DNA from: Heligmosomoides polygyrus polygyrus
Taxonomy: Eukaryota; Nematoda; Chromadorea; Rhabditida; Heligmosomidae
Direction of reading: 5' to 3'
Assembly (NCBI GenBank): GCA_947396885.1
Contig: OX377202.1
Coordinates: 107,960,221-108,024,220 of the forward strand
DNA length: 64,000 bases
The position numbers and the translations under genes are program-made. Positions within the stretch are counted from its first letter, which is position 1, and each line of letters begins with the position of its first letter. Under the pieces are notes generated by a model. It was not told the origin of the DNA. It searched no databases and saw only the letters and a list, made by a program, of their open reading frames with translations. Positions 21,838 to 34,700 of the stretch are shown here, piece after piece.

Positions 21838-21915
21838 TATTGGTTGACCTATGCGGGACTCGAACCAAGAACCTTTATTTGGGCGGGTGCCTCCTTCGAC
21901 TGCGCTCCACGCTTC
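21838..21915 (-). mobile_element. tRNA-like SINE head
   Basis: On the minus strand GTGGAGCGCAGTCGAAGG (A-box-like) is followed about 50 nt later by GGTTCGAGTCCCGC (B-box, canonical). It resembles the SINE heads at 8500 and 23430. The SINE body was not recognised downstream. A decayed tRNA gene is the alternative; no cloverleaf was convincing. Confidence 0.5.
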
Positions 21916-23030
21916 CTTATAAGCTGTTCAGCCTCCAAAATTCGAGTAATTGAAAGATTCGGGTCCAAAGTTCCAAATAGCCACTGCACACTCTTGCATC
22001 CTCTTGAGGCCAGAGATCGAGCCAGCTCTGCCTTAGCTCGCCTTCTTAATTGCCGAGTGAGCTGCACCTTAATCACTACATAGTACGCGATTCACAGTAA
22101 TTCTTTAATTGATATTTACTCAGGACAGCGCGAATACTTCTACCAACTTCCTGTATGGCAGCCGCTCAGCTCTCTACTTCCTTATACTTTCCTTTTCGCA
22201 ACAATTCCTACACCTTTAAAGTTAATGGAGATATTTTATATCGATTACCTAATGTTATGTTTCTCGAAAAGCCTTGGGCCAATAATCCAAAGGTAACACA
22301 ACAAATACAGTCGAAACAAATCTCAAGCTCAGTTAAAGATATGGCCCTAATCCAAATCTAGAAGGCTTCATTATCCTGTGAGCAGGCTCTCGAATCTTGT
22401 CCGCCAGAATTCTGTGGAGGCTGTGAAGAAAGAACTGAGAGACCTCTATCTCGAGTTCTGCCTCTGTGGAGCTCCTTCAGTCTTTTGAATGAAGGACAGC
22501 CAGAAAAAGCCTTGACGTGTGATTACGGCGAGTGGAGCAAGATTTTCCAGCCTAGTTCCTGGATATTCTCGTGGCTCAATTTCGCGACTTGAGAAAGCTT
22601 GAGGCCTGCTCCCACGAATGTTTTTGCCTCATCACGTCGGTCCATGACGGGAGTAATCTTGACAGTGTAGATCGACGCTGTTATTATGGTTCCTTCATCC
22701 AGGAGACGGATTCGTCAACGACTTACAGCAGTTTAACAGAGAAATTACAGTCGAAAACGCAGATAAAGCGACTTAACAGCAATCGTTATGGTGAAATCTC
22801 TGTGGAGTTCTCTGCAAAAGATACGACGTATGAAGCTCGGTAGCTCTGTAAGCTCGTTGTGTTGTGCATCCGATGCTAAATGTTACCGCTGTAACGTTGA
22901 TGAATCTCGCCCCAGAAATTCACTCATTTCTTCTCCATGTTCTCTCATCGTGAAACCTCAGCATGTTCCGTAATATATTAATGCTTCTGTGCCGAACGAG
23001 GTTGTAGGTGGATCAATTTATTAAGCGGCC
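21916..23030. other. No gene recognised
   Basis: Short open frames on both strands without recognisable domains or clear splice structure. Confidence 0.4.
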
Positions 23031-23059
23031 TAACGTTTCAACCCGATCGTCGTCTTCAG
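23031..23059 (-). other. Hammerhead-core-like block (CTGAAGA...GAAACGTT)
   Basis: On the minus strand CTGAAGA (23059-23053) is followed 13 nt later by GAAACGTTA. The preceding GGCCT and following AGGCC are complementary, as in hammerhead stem I, but the intervening 13 nt form no convincing stem II. It is one of several such blocks in the window, two of them beside Penelope-like remnants. Confidence 0.3.
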
Positions 23060-23142
23060 AGGCCTACAAGTGGTTCAAGACTTTAGATTTGATACCTACC
23101 TGACCATGCGCCTCCTCCTTCCTGTCTTTCAGACATCGACCT

Positions 23143-23445
23143 AGGTAAAGGATAAAGGACGGCGTTATTCAATCCTTTTTGGGATGCGCCACGCGTTCTA
23201 CTTCTACGTGATATCGTGGAGGCGATTTGAATGCGTATTTGGCCATATAATGACTTGCGGTGGCCAACCGATGAACAAGTCATCGCTCTATCCTTCCCAG
23301 GCAAGTCTTGTGCCAATTCACCAACCCCGGAAAGATGGAACGCTTGGTTGGCCTGGATGGGAAATCCGAACCAGGAACCTGGTATCGGGTGCACGCGACA
23401 GTCGGCGCCTCCTCCGACTGCGCTACACGCGCTCTCGTCCTAGGC
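23143..23445 (-). mobile_element. tRNA-derived SINE, near full length
   Basis: On the minus strand the head starts at about 23445 with GCGCGTGTAGCGCAGTCGG (A-box-like), then GGTTCCTGGTTCGGATTTCC (B-box-like). The conserved body with ACTTGTTCATCGGTTGGCCA and the 3' end CATCCCAAAAAGGATTGAAT, CGCCGTCCTTTATCC follow. It is almost collinear with the copy at 8496-8785, in opposite orientation. Confidence 0.75.
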
Positions 23446-24870
23446 ACAAAACGAAAAATCCCAACGTATGAGAACTAAACGCACCAGCTGATCCACAGTT
23501 TACGGAAGCGACGTCGCAACCGCAATTGTTAGTTGCCGAATGAGACATACTGTACCATTTCGAACTGACTTTACTGAGTATATAGGTTATTCATGAGGAC
23601 ACACATGTCACCACCGGTCGTTCTATAGCTCACAATGCGGAATGAATGGTAAGACGTCACTGGTGATCGAGGAGCACTCATTTCGGCTGTTAAGTGTTGA
23701 ATTTCTGGCGAAAATCCAGAACGCTTCCAACGCTTTTCTAGAGGTGCCTTCGGGAACGCTTGTTAAACAAGTAAAGTTACATGATCCGAGCAACCGTAGC
23801 ACAGAAATGACAAATCGAAAGCAGGCGACATTTATAATCCGACAATCCAAGGTATATAAAGCCTTATCCGGATCTCATCAGCAGGTAGAAAAGGCTTTAT
23901 GAAAGAATAAACAAAGTAAACTAACGAAGTAAACTAATCCACAAGTTTTCGAGTAGTGACTGTAGAAGGACATAAGACCGACGACCCGCCGACGAATCAA
24001 CAACCGTCTTCGATGTGACTGTGATATCGCCACTTTCGAACTCGACACGGGCGCAGACGCAAACCGCTCACGGTGTAGCGGCGGAGAAAAGATGACGGCC
24101 GACACAATAAAATAAAAACAAGTAAAGGATTAGTTTGGTTTGCGCTTTGTAAGAACCCTTATATGAAAGCCAAACCTACAATAAGAAGCATCCATCTCCC
24201 TGTGCTCATCAGTAAAGGAAGGGGCGATATGGGATATAGTCATTTCGTCGTATCCCCCTTGATGAGTGTCCTGGCCCTGGATCCTGAAACCCTTAGCATA
24301 TCTCTACCAAATAACTAGCATTGACAGTTATTCAAGGGAATTGACTGCTCTTGACTCTAGCGATGGCTTTATTTCGGAGCCTTACCACTTTGTATTCAAT
24401 TGTTTATCATAAGTCATACAATATGTAATGTTTACTGGGACGCGTCTGAGCTAACTACAAAATTTGCATCACATACGAGAGGCTCTCAACGTCACAGTAC
24501 CATATCATATCGCCTTCCGCTAATACTTGTGACACTCATTTCGTTTGTAAAGATTTAGCGCGCATAATATTGCTCAGGCAGTGTGAGGAACAACTAATGC
24601 TCATACCCCGGAGTGACTAAACGCTTGGATGCCGCTTAGGTTAATCAACTTTTCCATTCCAGTGTAGCTAGTTTACTGGACTAATAGACTTATCCGTTGT
24701 TGACAAAATTCTGATACACTTATTGCCTGATCACCGCTTGACCATCGTGTAAGCGAAATACGCATTTAAGTTGCCTCCACGATATATTCTGTAAGCGAAA
24801 TAAGTAGGATGTCCTTTAGACACTACTACTCATCGTTTTCCTGCCCTTTATTAGAAAGCTTTTAAAATGA
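23446..24870. other. No gene recognised; weak SINE trace
   Basis: No coding structure. A diverged trace of the SINE 3' region is possible at 24725-24835 (CCGCTTGACCATCGTGTAAG, ACGCATTTAAGTTGCCTCC). Otherwise featureless upstream DNA of chemoreceptor gene 1. Confidence 0.4.
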
Positions 24871-24880
24871 TTTTTCAGAG
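24871..24880 (+). promoter_or_regulatory. Acceptor-like site before chemoreceptor gene 1 start
   Basis: TTTTTCAG ends at 24878, six bases before the ATG at 24884. It is a strong nematode 3' splice-site consensus, usable for spliced-leader addition or for the end of a 5' UTR intron. The paralogue has CAATTTAG in the same place (ending 45924). Confidence 0.45.
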
Positions 24881-24883
24881 ACG

Positions 24884-27800
24884 ATGCATTATATCATGTA
24901 CTTCAATCGAACACACGCAGAGACAGAAGAAACCTGGATCTATTTCAAAGTTGCTATGCTGTGCGAAATTCCATTCCAGATTTTGTCGTGAGTCGAGTTT
25001 GATTAACAACATCGAGAGCCTTATTTGCGTTGCTACGAAAATCCAAAAACATTGCGCACAGCCTCAGGTCCTGCCCCGGAATTCACCGGATTCGTACATT
25101 TATTGGCGATGCGTCACGAAGCACAGAATGACGAGCCATAATTAACACAGTATAACAAGAGACACATCAACATCGCACAAAAGGAGATCACTGGGCACTG
25201 GAGCGGGAACGAACGTCGTCGTGGTCGGTGAAGGCCTGGTTTACACTTGCACCGCCACGCGGCGCGGCGTGATGGTTGCCATAGATATCGATTTTTCGCA
25301 CCGCCCGGTCAATATCTATTCCAACTATGATGCCGCGCCGCGCAGAAGCGCAACTATAAAACAGGGCGAAGGGAGCAGAAGCCCGCGGCTCCATGTCTGG
25401 AACAGAAGAGGGCAAACGTTCCGATGAAAACGGTCAACAAAAAGAAAGGAAAAATGGTGAATAATTTCTTGGCGAAATGGAACTCACATATGGACTTCTC
25501 CATTCCTAACCATTATCAGGTTGCATGAAAAGTTTTCGCCGTATTCCATATGCGCCTATTTCTTCCTGACAACCTTTTTTGTCCATGTATACTTAGATCA
25601 GATATGTGCAAATGTATTATTATCAGCTGATTACAATCCATCTGCTCTCGTACAGACGCGCGAACAACTCGCTGACGTCCTTCGTAATAGGAGATGAGGC
25701 ATGATGTCTGTACGCCAACATCAAACGCTTCGACACTGGGTTGACAGCGGTTAACAGTGGGCCACAACAAAACGCAGGCCTACACTCGCTAAAGGTTAGG
25801 GCTCACCAGAGCACCACCTTTTCCTGCCCTGTCCCACGCCGTGCAAGAGAATCGTTTACTGATGATGACGATATAGATCGTGGTTTAAACCATTTCTTCG
25901 ATCAGAAGTTTGCACGAAAAATTACAGTGATAGAACCATGGCTACTACTTCGTTTCTTACCAGGGAATGCCGTCATCTTTCCATCGAACTTCGGATTGAG
26001 ACCTACCTACATCACATGGAAGAGCTCGAGACGCTGATCACAGATATTTAGACCAAATTTGCTAAATGGATCTCCTAAGTAAGTTGTGGCCGGCGAAAAC
26101 CGCGTTGCCTGCCGCATGTTGGGCGCGCTCAATCAGCGTTGGGCGCAGTGTTGGGTAATCAGAGGTGCGCTTGGCGGCTCTGACAGCAGCGGCAGCGGTA
26201 CGGTGGTAGAGTGCTCGCTCCACAGGATTGGGTTCATAGGTTCGGTTCCGTCGGCGACACGGATTTTGCATTTTGTGATCTACCCTCAACGAGGACCTAT
26301 GCTCTCATTTTTAGCACATTTTTGAGCGAGCGGCTGATGATTACTACTTGTAACATATTTTATTCATGACGTGAAGGATGTCAAAAATTCGAATCATTTG
26401 TTATATATCTGTTCGCACACCTAGTCATAAACTTAAACCTAAACTAAACGTTTTTTCTAAGTTTCTGAAATATTCATGGTACAAGACAGGATATTTTGAT
26501 AATCATTCAGGTCCGTTTGCTACCCCTGGTGATTATTTGTTTAACTTTGGTACGATAGACTGCTTCTTCAGTGATTGTAAGGAGACGGCCTGCATAAGGT
26601 GTGCAGTTTTGTGAAGAGCATGTTTGCTTTACACACTTTTCGCGTTGTTCCATCAGTGTTGAAGAAGGTTTGAACAGAAGAGGTTGATTATTGATATGTT
26701 TAATTATGTTACGGCGTGCAGGAGGAGGCGCCGGCTGTCGCGTGTACCCGATACCAGGTACCTGGCCTGGAGTTCCCGCTCAGGCCAATCAAGCCTTCCA
26801 TTCCTCCGGGGTTGGTGAATTGGTACCAGACTTGTCTGGGAAGGATAAAGCGCTGACTTGTTCATCGGCTGGCCACCGCAAGTTATTGTATGGCCAAATA
26901 CGCATTCAACTCGCCTCCATGGCACCCCGTAGAAGTAGAATGCGCTGACGCATCCCAAGAGGGATTGAGTAAGGACGTCCTTTATCCTTTTTATCCTCTT
27001 AATTATGTTGAATAGGTTTTGTTAATTTTTAATTTTTGACTTTAAATTTTTGAATTCCTCAATGTTGTTAATAAAATATGTTCTCTTAATTATGTGGAAT
27101 AAGTTTTGTTAATTTTTGATTTTTGACTTTAAATTTTTGAATTCCTCTATTAATAAAATATGTTACGTGAAACATATTTCCAAGTTCAAGTATCCTAACA
27201 GACGTAAATGCAAGTAGTAACCATGAGCCGTTCGCTCAAAAATGTGCTAAAAATGAGATTAGAGGTCCTCGTCGAAGGTAGATCACAAGATGCAAAACCC
27301 ATGTCGCCGACGGGAACCGAACCCATCATCCCAATCCTGTGGAGCGAGCACTTTACCACCGTGCCGCTGCCGCTGCTGTCAGCACTTCCATCCTCTGATT
27401 ACCCAGCACTGCGCCCAACGCTGATTGAGCGCGCCTAACATGTGGCAGACAACGTTCTTTCGCCGCCCCCAACTCGCTTAGGATATTCATCTAGTAGATT
27501 TAGTTTACAAATCTGTGATCAGCGTTTCGAGCTCTTTCACGTGATGTAGGTCTCAATCCAAAGTTCTATGGAAATCTGACGACATTCCCTGGTCAATGTC
27601 ACCCTCATTAACTTTCAGCTGCGGGTGCTCCATTACTAGTCCATTTGTCAAAAGCTCTGAAGAAGGCAAGAACGACGAAACGTTATCCTGTGCAGCTTTA
27701 CCAACCACACAGAAGCTTGACGTAAATGTTGTCTTCAATATCGTGGACCATTATGCCAAGATTCATCGAGAGTTGAACGTGGAAGCTTCCTCATGTGGTT

Positions 27801-30800
27801 TTTTTGTCTTGAAAAAAAACAATACAATTTTATGTTATTATCAAAGACGGCAAGGCAACCCAGTAGTTACGGTTGTGGTAAATTCATAAATTTACCGAAA
27901 ATTTTAATGATTTTCTTCAGACCAAATCATGTTTCTACCGATCCAATGGAGAAGGAAACATAATACCGATATCAGTTTAGAGGTGATTGCTTCTATCTTC
28001 TACGATAACTTGGTATTAGCCTTCGTGTTCCTCAACCTTATAAAAACATCTATGACCACATTACGAGGTGGAGATGGTGAGCTCCAGCGTTAGAAACGCG
28101 CTCCACTCCACTCATAGTACCTCGTAAGATTTTTTTTCACCTTCCTGTCAAGACTCTTGTTGTCGAACATACCTACAGTTACAGCACTTTCGCATCTGCA
28201 ATCGTATTTGTCGTTCATGAGTAAGTATCAGCAATAGCAGAGTGTTTTTCGTTATCGTTGTTTGTTGTTTTTGCTCGGGGCTATTGGACACAGGCGCTAA
28301 CCCTTTTAGGCAGTGGACGAATCTTATCACGAAATCTTTATTTGCTTATTTGGCTTAACTATTGGGCCATCCAATAAGTAATGTGGTTTTTTGTGCACAA
28401 CGGTTTTAGTTCATTATTTGTCGGCAGAATTGTGTTTTTCGAAGGTGCGCTAAAGTGATTTTAAGGTAAATGAGACTTGCTTTTTTAGAATCTACCATTC
28501 GTTGAATTGTTAGCTTGCAAGCTCAGGTGGAATGGCTCGGCAAATCTCAGAGGAGCATATTCGGCATTGCATGCTGTTCGAATTTCGAAAGGGTAGTAAC
28601 GCAAAGGTTGCTACCAAAAATATCTGCAATGTATATCCAGATGCAAGTGAACGTTAGCAAATTCCACCGATGGTTTTCCTAGTTCAAATCCGGTAATATT
28701 GACCTCTCTGACTTCTGAGCTTGCAAGCTCAGGTGGAATGGCTCGGCAAATCTCAAAGGAGCATATTCGGCATTGCATGCTGTTCGAATTTCGGAAGGGT
28801 AGTAACGCAAAGGTTGCTACCAAAAACATCTGCAATGTATATCCAGATGCATTGAACGTTAGCAAATGCCACCGATGGTTTTCCTAGTTCAAATCCGGTA
28901 ATATTGACTTCTCTGACTCCTCTCGATCAGGAAGACTCGTTACATTTGACAACGACGTGCTGATGCAGAACTGGAGGCGAATCCTTGTCAAACAGTGGAG
29001 GAACTTTCAAGTACTCTCAACGAGCCTAAGTCAACTATTCATCTTCATCTACGCCAAATTGGGAAGGTATCCAGAGCAGGTGTTTGGGTACCGCACGATT
29101 TATCCGACGAGAACCGTGCCAACCCATCGACGCTTTGCGACGCACTGCTTCAACGACACCGTTCAGGCCCGTTTTTTTGATCGACTGATCACAGGAAACA
29201 AGAAATGGATCTTGTATGATAATCCAAAGCGCAAAAAGGAGTGGCTTTCCAAAAATGAACAGCCAAGAAGTACTGCGAAGCCGAATATGCATCTCAGAAA
29301 GGCACTCCTCTGTGTTTGGTGGAATATCCGTGGAATTGTCCACTTTGAAGTGCCTAAATCTGGACAGACCGTTTACGCAGACCTTTACCGTGAGCAATTG
29401 GATTGAGTGAACGAAGATTTACTGGAAAAGTATCCGGCGATCGTCACCATAAAGGGCGTAATTCTCCATCGCGACAATGCAAGACCGCGCTGTGCAAAAC
29501 GGACGCTGGAAAAAATCAACGAATTAGTATGGGAGGTTCTCCCTCATCCACCGTATTCTCCCTATTTCGCACCTTCCGATTATCACTTACTCCGTTCTCT
29601 ACAGCATCTTCTTAGTGGCAAGAAATTTGAAAGTTTGGAGGACATTCAAAATGCTATGTCCATATATTTTGCTCAAAAACCGCGACATTTTTATTGTTTA
29701 GTTATTGAAGATTAAGGATAATGATAGCGATTACATTGTTAACTAAAATAAAGTTTTGTTGAAAATTTGTTCAATTGAAGTCAAGGTCGAAAAAACGACA
29801 TTACTTATTGGATGACCTAATAATTCCAAGGCATGTTTGTGCTCCTCCTGGAACGGTCGAAACCGGAAGTCTTCTGGGTCGCCGTTCCAATTTTGAATAG
29901 GTTTTGTAAGGCACTCACATCTGAAAATTTGCAGCACTTCTTTTTCACAAAGTTAACATTCCGTTGATCGGCATTGATGTGCTAGGTAATGTGAGTATTT
30001 GAAAATGTTTTGCTGTTCTGGAAGTTTTGCTTATTCTGATATCTAATGGGTGACCTCCACTTGGAAGTTTTTGTCATGAGAATTTTGCTTGTGCACAATG
30101 CTCGCGGTTTTTACAGCGATGTTTGTTTTAGGATGACATATGCATAATAAAATGAAGGTAAAAGTTTTTTAAGTGATGTTGTTTTGCTGAAAAGCTTTTC
30201 GCTTTTTTACATCACAGCTGTTTAGAACTAGGTGTTTCTGAGAAAAAATTAAACTTAAAAATAACGGATTTACCGAATATACCAGAATTCACCGACGAAT
30301 TTCCGCGGGAGCAATGTGCAGTAAAAAATTACCGGTGACAAGTCAGCGCACACGCCTGGCCACATGTAAACCGAGGTTGAGTATTGACATCTCTGCCTTT
30401 GGAGATAGCGTGGGCATAAATAGCCAGGTCTCTTCATATCGTCGACTGGACCTCTTTACTCTGCGCTCCTTGACATTGTAAATACCTTCTACTCCCGTGT
30501 TGTTTAACCCATTGACGACTGCGCGAGAAATCGCGTGTCTGCCGCGTCGAAACTCCCTCTTAGCGGTTTAGCCAAATATTGGAGAAGGCCAAAACAGGTC
30601 CGAAAACAGGACGTAGAAGATGTAATTGCATCTATAAGAAAGTCTGCAAAGAAAAAAAGCGCGGGCTTGCCACGAATCGTGCAGAGAAGGTGACCACACG
30701 ATGTAGCAAGTGTTTGAAGTATTTTAGTCTAGATTGTTTTCAAAATTTTTACAAGAAATGTCACTAGTTCTTTTGTGCATAACCATTTTTGTAAAATGTG

Positions 30801-31629
30801 AAAAGGAGTTTGTGAATAGTATCGATTTCGCGAAGGTTGAATAGTGTGTAGTGTTTATTATTTGTTTTTATGAATGTTTAGAAGTAAATGACTCCCGAAC
30901 CACTGTGCAGATAGCGTTGGTAGGATCCAACATATCTAATGAATACTGGTAAACTATGAAAAAGCGAGAAATTCGCCGCAGCGAACCCGTTTTATAACCC
31001 AAAATTGGCCCGCGCGGTCCCACGCGACAGAAAAACTGCGACCCAAAATCGACCCGCGAGGTCGTCAACGAGTTAAAAATGGCAAACTATCGATTAACCC
31101 CGTGCCCTCATTGAACTTGCTATGGTTACTTATTCATCAGCTGTGGTTCCTTTGCGGGTACTCCTATTTTACGACTATGGGGTTCAAACGTGATCCTGTG
31201 TTTGTTCTAGAAGGCATTAAATTGAAATTGCCCAGGAGATTCTCTTAAAAACAGATGTGCAAAAACATTTTAAACAAAGATGGTCTTCCTTTATGTTTCA
31301 AACTTTTTACTTCCTCTTGCAAGTATTCGAAGAAGTTTTTTATCAGATTACCATACCTTACTTGTCCTATCTCAACTTGGTAACATTGCGTTCTTTCAGA
31401 ATTTTTTATATCATTTTGGTATTCTACCTCAACTTGGTAACACCTCAGTATCATTTAAATATGCGTATTCTTTACGGTTTATACTCGGGTGAATATATAT
31501 TCTACATTGCCGGATGCTTGGTTCATCTGTTGTATGTATTCATGGGGAATGCACACTGTAAGTTGCTGTACATCCTCCTATGTATAAAGTGAGTGTGTAT
31601 GTGTGTGTGCGTGTGTGTGTGCGTATGCG

Positions 31630-31725
<96 letters not shown>

Positions 31726-34700
31726 ACTAGGAGTAATCGAGGTCCTTGAACACGAATCTGAACTTCGTATTCGAAGTGCCGATCGCTATCAATCGATATT
31801 GACCAAAGTATCGATTTTTCGTGGATGTCATTCAAGCGAACCGAAACTTCAGCTCTGGGGGTAATCGAGATCGCTGAACACGAATCTGAAGTTTCTTTTC
31901 ATAGTGTCGATCGCCATCAATCGATATTGGTAAAATAATCGATTTTTTATAGATAACGTTTATTTGTCCTATTTCTTTCTAACTTGCCCCAATCGACGTA
32001 GTTAAGGTGTGCTTCCTAAGGAAACCATGACATATAGGTGGCAGCCACAATTGATGAGAAGTTATTACCACACAGAAGCCATTAAGAAGCTGTCAATCTG
32101 GCCGAAAGGCTGCCCTGACGGCTGGTTATATAATAAAAATCGCTTCTTTTTTGACCAGGTTCTCTACAAGCGTTTAATTAAACACCAAGTGATGTTGCTT
32201 TCACATGGGTTGACAGGTATCAGGATGACATAAAGATACATTGAGTCATATATATGTAGCGCTTTCACGTCAAAATGGACGCTTTTAAAAACAACTATTA
32301 TAAACTATCATAAGCGAGCATTACGCTTCTGTATTCAAATTGAACATCTTCCAAAAAAAAACAGCCTTAAAATACTTTTCAAGAAAAATTTAGCATTTTT
32401 TAAAGTCTTTCCATTCGTATGCCTCAATAAGTGAACATATTGTTTGAAATGTATAAAATTTCCGTTTCTTGAGAAAAAGTAATAGCTCAAGGTTTGTTTT
32501 AAAGTGTAGAGACGCGGGAAATTTATAGTTCTAAAAGAAGAGATTGCGTCTTGCACTTGTTTAAGATGCTGCGATTTTCTTTTGATTGATAGCAAAACGT
32601 CTGCTTGCTCACACTTGTAAACGGTAGAACAAAAAACGTTGCGAAAACTTGCTTTTCTTTTTCTTTTTTTTTGCTGTTTCAAGTAAAGTTTGCTGTATTT
32701 GCACTACTAGTCAATTTAAAATCGCAGCGAGCTAGATGAGTGCATGGCGCAATCTCCTCTTTTAACAACAATTAGAAAATTGCCAGCCTTTAAGTACTTT
32801 GAAGTGAGTTTTAAACCACAATTTTTCCATATAAAAATAAAAAATTTATAAAATTCCAAACAGTCAATTTATCTATTGGACACGTTTTAAAAATTTCTAA
32901 AAAGGTTTGCTAAATTTAAAAACTAAGTCTCGTTCAGCCTCAATTCGAAAGCGTCAAGGCAGCTTAAAGCCGGGGACATACTTCCATCGCCGCGATGATC
33001 GTGGCGCTCAGATAATGGCCATTCCGCCGCGCGCGGTCGAATAGTCAAAGGAAACTTCGCCGCGGCCGCCGCAACAGTGGCAGTCGGCACGCGCGATGGC
33101 TTCCCGCGCCCATCGCGGGCATGGCTGCTTTTTCGCGTCGGGCGCGGCGTTTAGCGTAGGTCCTGGGCAGATCGCCGTCGCGCTCGCTTGCAGGGCGATG
33201 AGCGATGCGTCGAGCACTGAGAAGTTCAAATTCTTTCGCGTTTTCTGCAAATTTGCAATTCTTTTTCTTCTGCAAAACTCATGCACGACGGGAAGTATGC
33301 ACGAGGCCTAAAAGAGTGTCCAAGTTGACTTGAAAGGTGTTCAGTTCGAAGCAAACCGAATAAGCCCTAGCTTATAATTGCGCCGCCACGCGGCGCGGCA
33401 TCACGGTCGCCATAAGCCGCGTGTACACTTTGCAGCGGCCGCAGCGGGCAGCGGGCAGTGGAATGTGGGCGGAGCTGGTTTCGCACACTGCGGCACTGTT
33501 GGAGTGCGTCGCGGCCGCACGCAGCGGCAGTGAGGAATGCCCGCTGCGGCCGCTGCTGGCAGCACTGCGGCAGCGAAAGTGTACACACCCCCTTCACTGC
33601 GGCCTCCGCTGCCGCAGTGTGACTCCGCCCCTCCGTACTATGCTTCAGCGTGGCTGCCGCACTGCCGCAGCGGGCACGCGGCTATAGATATCGATTTTTC
33701 GCGTCGCTCCGTCGATATCTATTCTGACCATGGTGCCGCGCCGCACAGCGGCGCAAGTATAATAAACTAGGGCTAAGAGAGAGGCTAGGCATTACGCTTT
33801 CAGGCTGCATGCATTTTGTGTTGTTGCCGAACCGAAAACACTTTCAGATGAGACCGAGAAAGGCTTCCTAATCGCTTCGTATCTTAGATGCTTCTGTTCA
33901 TTCATAGGTGAGCGGTGTCGCACCTTTTTGGCGGGATACTTCAATCGCGGGGCGGCGCGGCGTTATGGGATCAATCAATATCGATCGTCTACATAGCGCG
34001 ATCGAATTATCGGATGGATCCTATTTCGACGGGCCGCTTCGCGTGTGAAGTATAAAACCCAGAGATTTCGCTAGGATCTGTATAGTATATCATAGCTATT
34101 GGTCTTTCCAGCGTTCTACTACCTACCAATTGCAATGATTGAGCGCTGCTGTGCAACGTACTACCTGAAGGACTACGAGAAAAAGGATCGACTCCATGTT
34201 TCATGCGTGCTGTTGGCAATGCAGTGTTTTGGCAGTGCGGCCACAACTGTTGTTTTTCATAGTGGTGGGCATTTTAGCAACGTTTTATGATTTCCTGCGA
34301 AACCTAGATTGCTTGTATTTATGATGTTGTTTAGTATAGTGGACTATTGTCTTTGAATCTACTAGTGTTATTATTAATATCATTTATTACACGATAACGT
34401 CAACCTGGACATTTTCATATCAATTTTCATTTCCATTTTTATATTGGACACTTTTCAAATAAAATTGTACACTTCGAATCAAATTGTACTCTCTTCTAAA
34501 TTAACGTTAAGACTTTTAAAATCAATTGTGAACTCTTTCAAAATGACCTTCAGGCTGCAGGAATGGTGCAGACTCAATAAAATTCTTAAAATAATTTTTT
34601 GTTTGGAGAAAATCTGAAGAAAAGATTAGATCGCGCCATGCCCTTAAAAATTTTGCCATAACTTTTGACAGTGTAAATGCCACTTACATGAACCATCAAA

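Noticed and set aside
26200..26265. Functional tRNA gene inside the inverted-repeat arm
   Set aside because: The boxes exist in both inverted arms as part of a longer repeat, and no convincing cloverleaf was found.
31578..31864. Open frames of repeated Val-Cys or His-Thr
   Set aside because: They are translations of the TG microsatellite.
34219..34265. A 47-nt intron splitting receptor exon 4 (GC or GT donor, TTTCATAG acceptor)
   Set aside because: In gene 2 the donor would be GTAATC but in gene 1 GCAATG. Reading through gives a plausible helix 4, equal lengths in both copies and phase agreement with exon 5.
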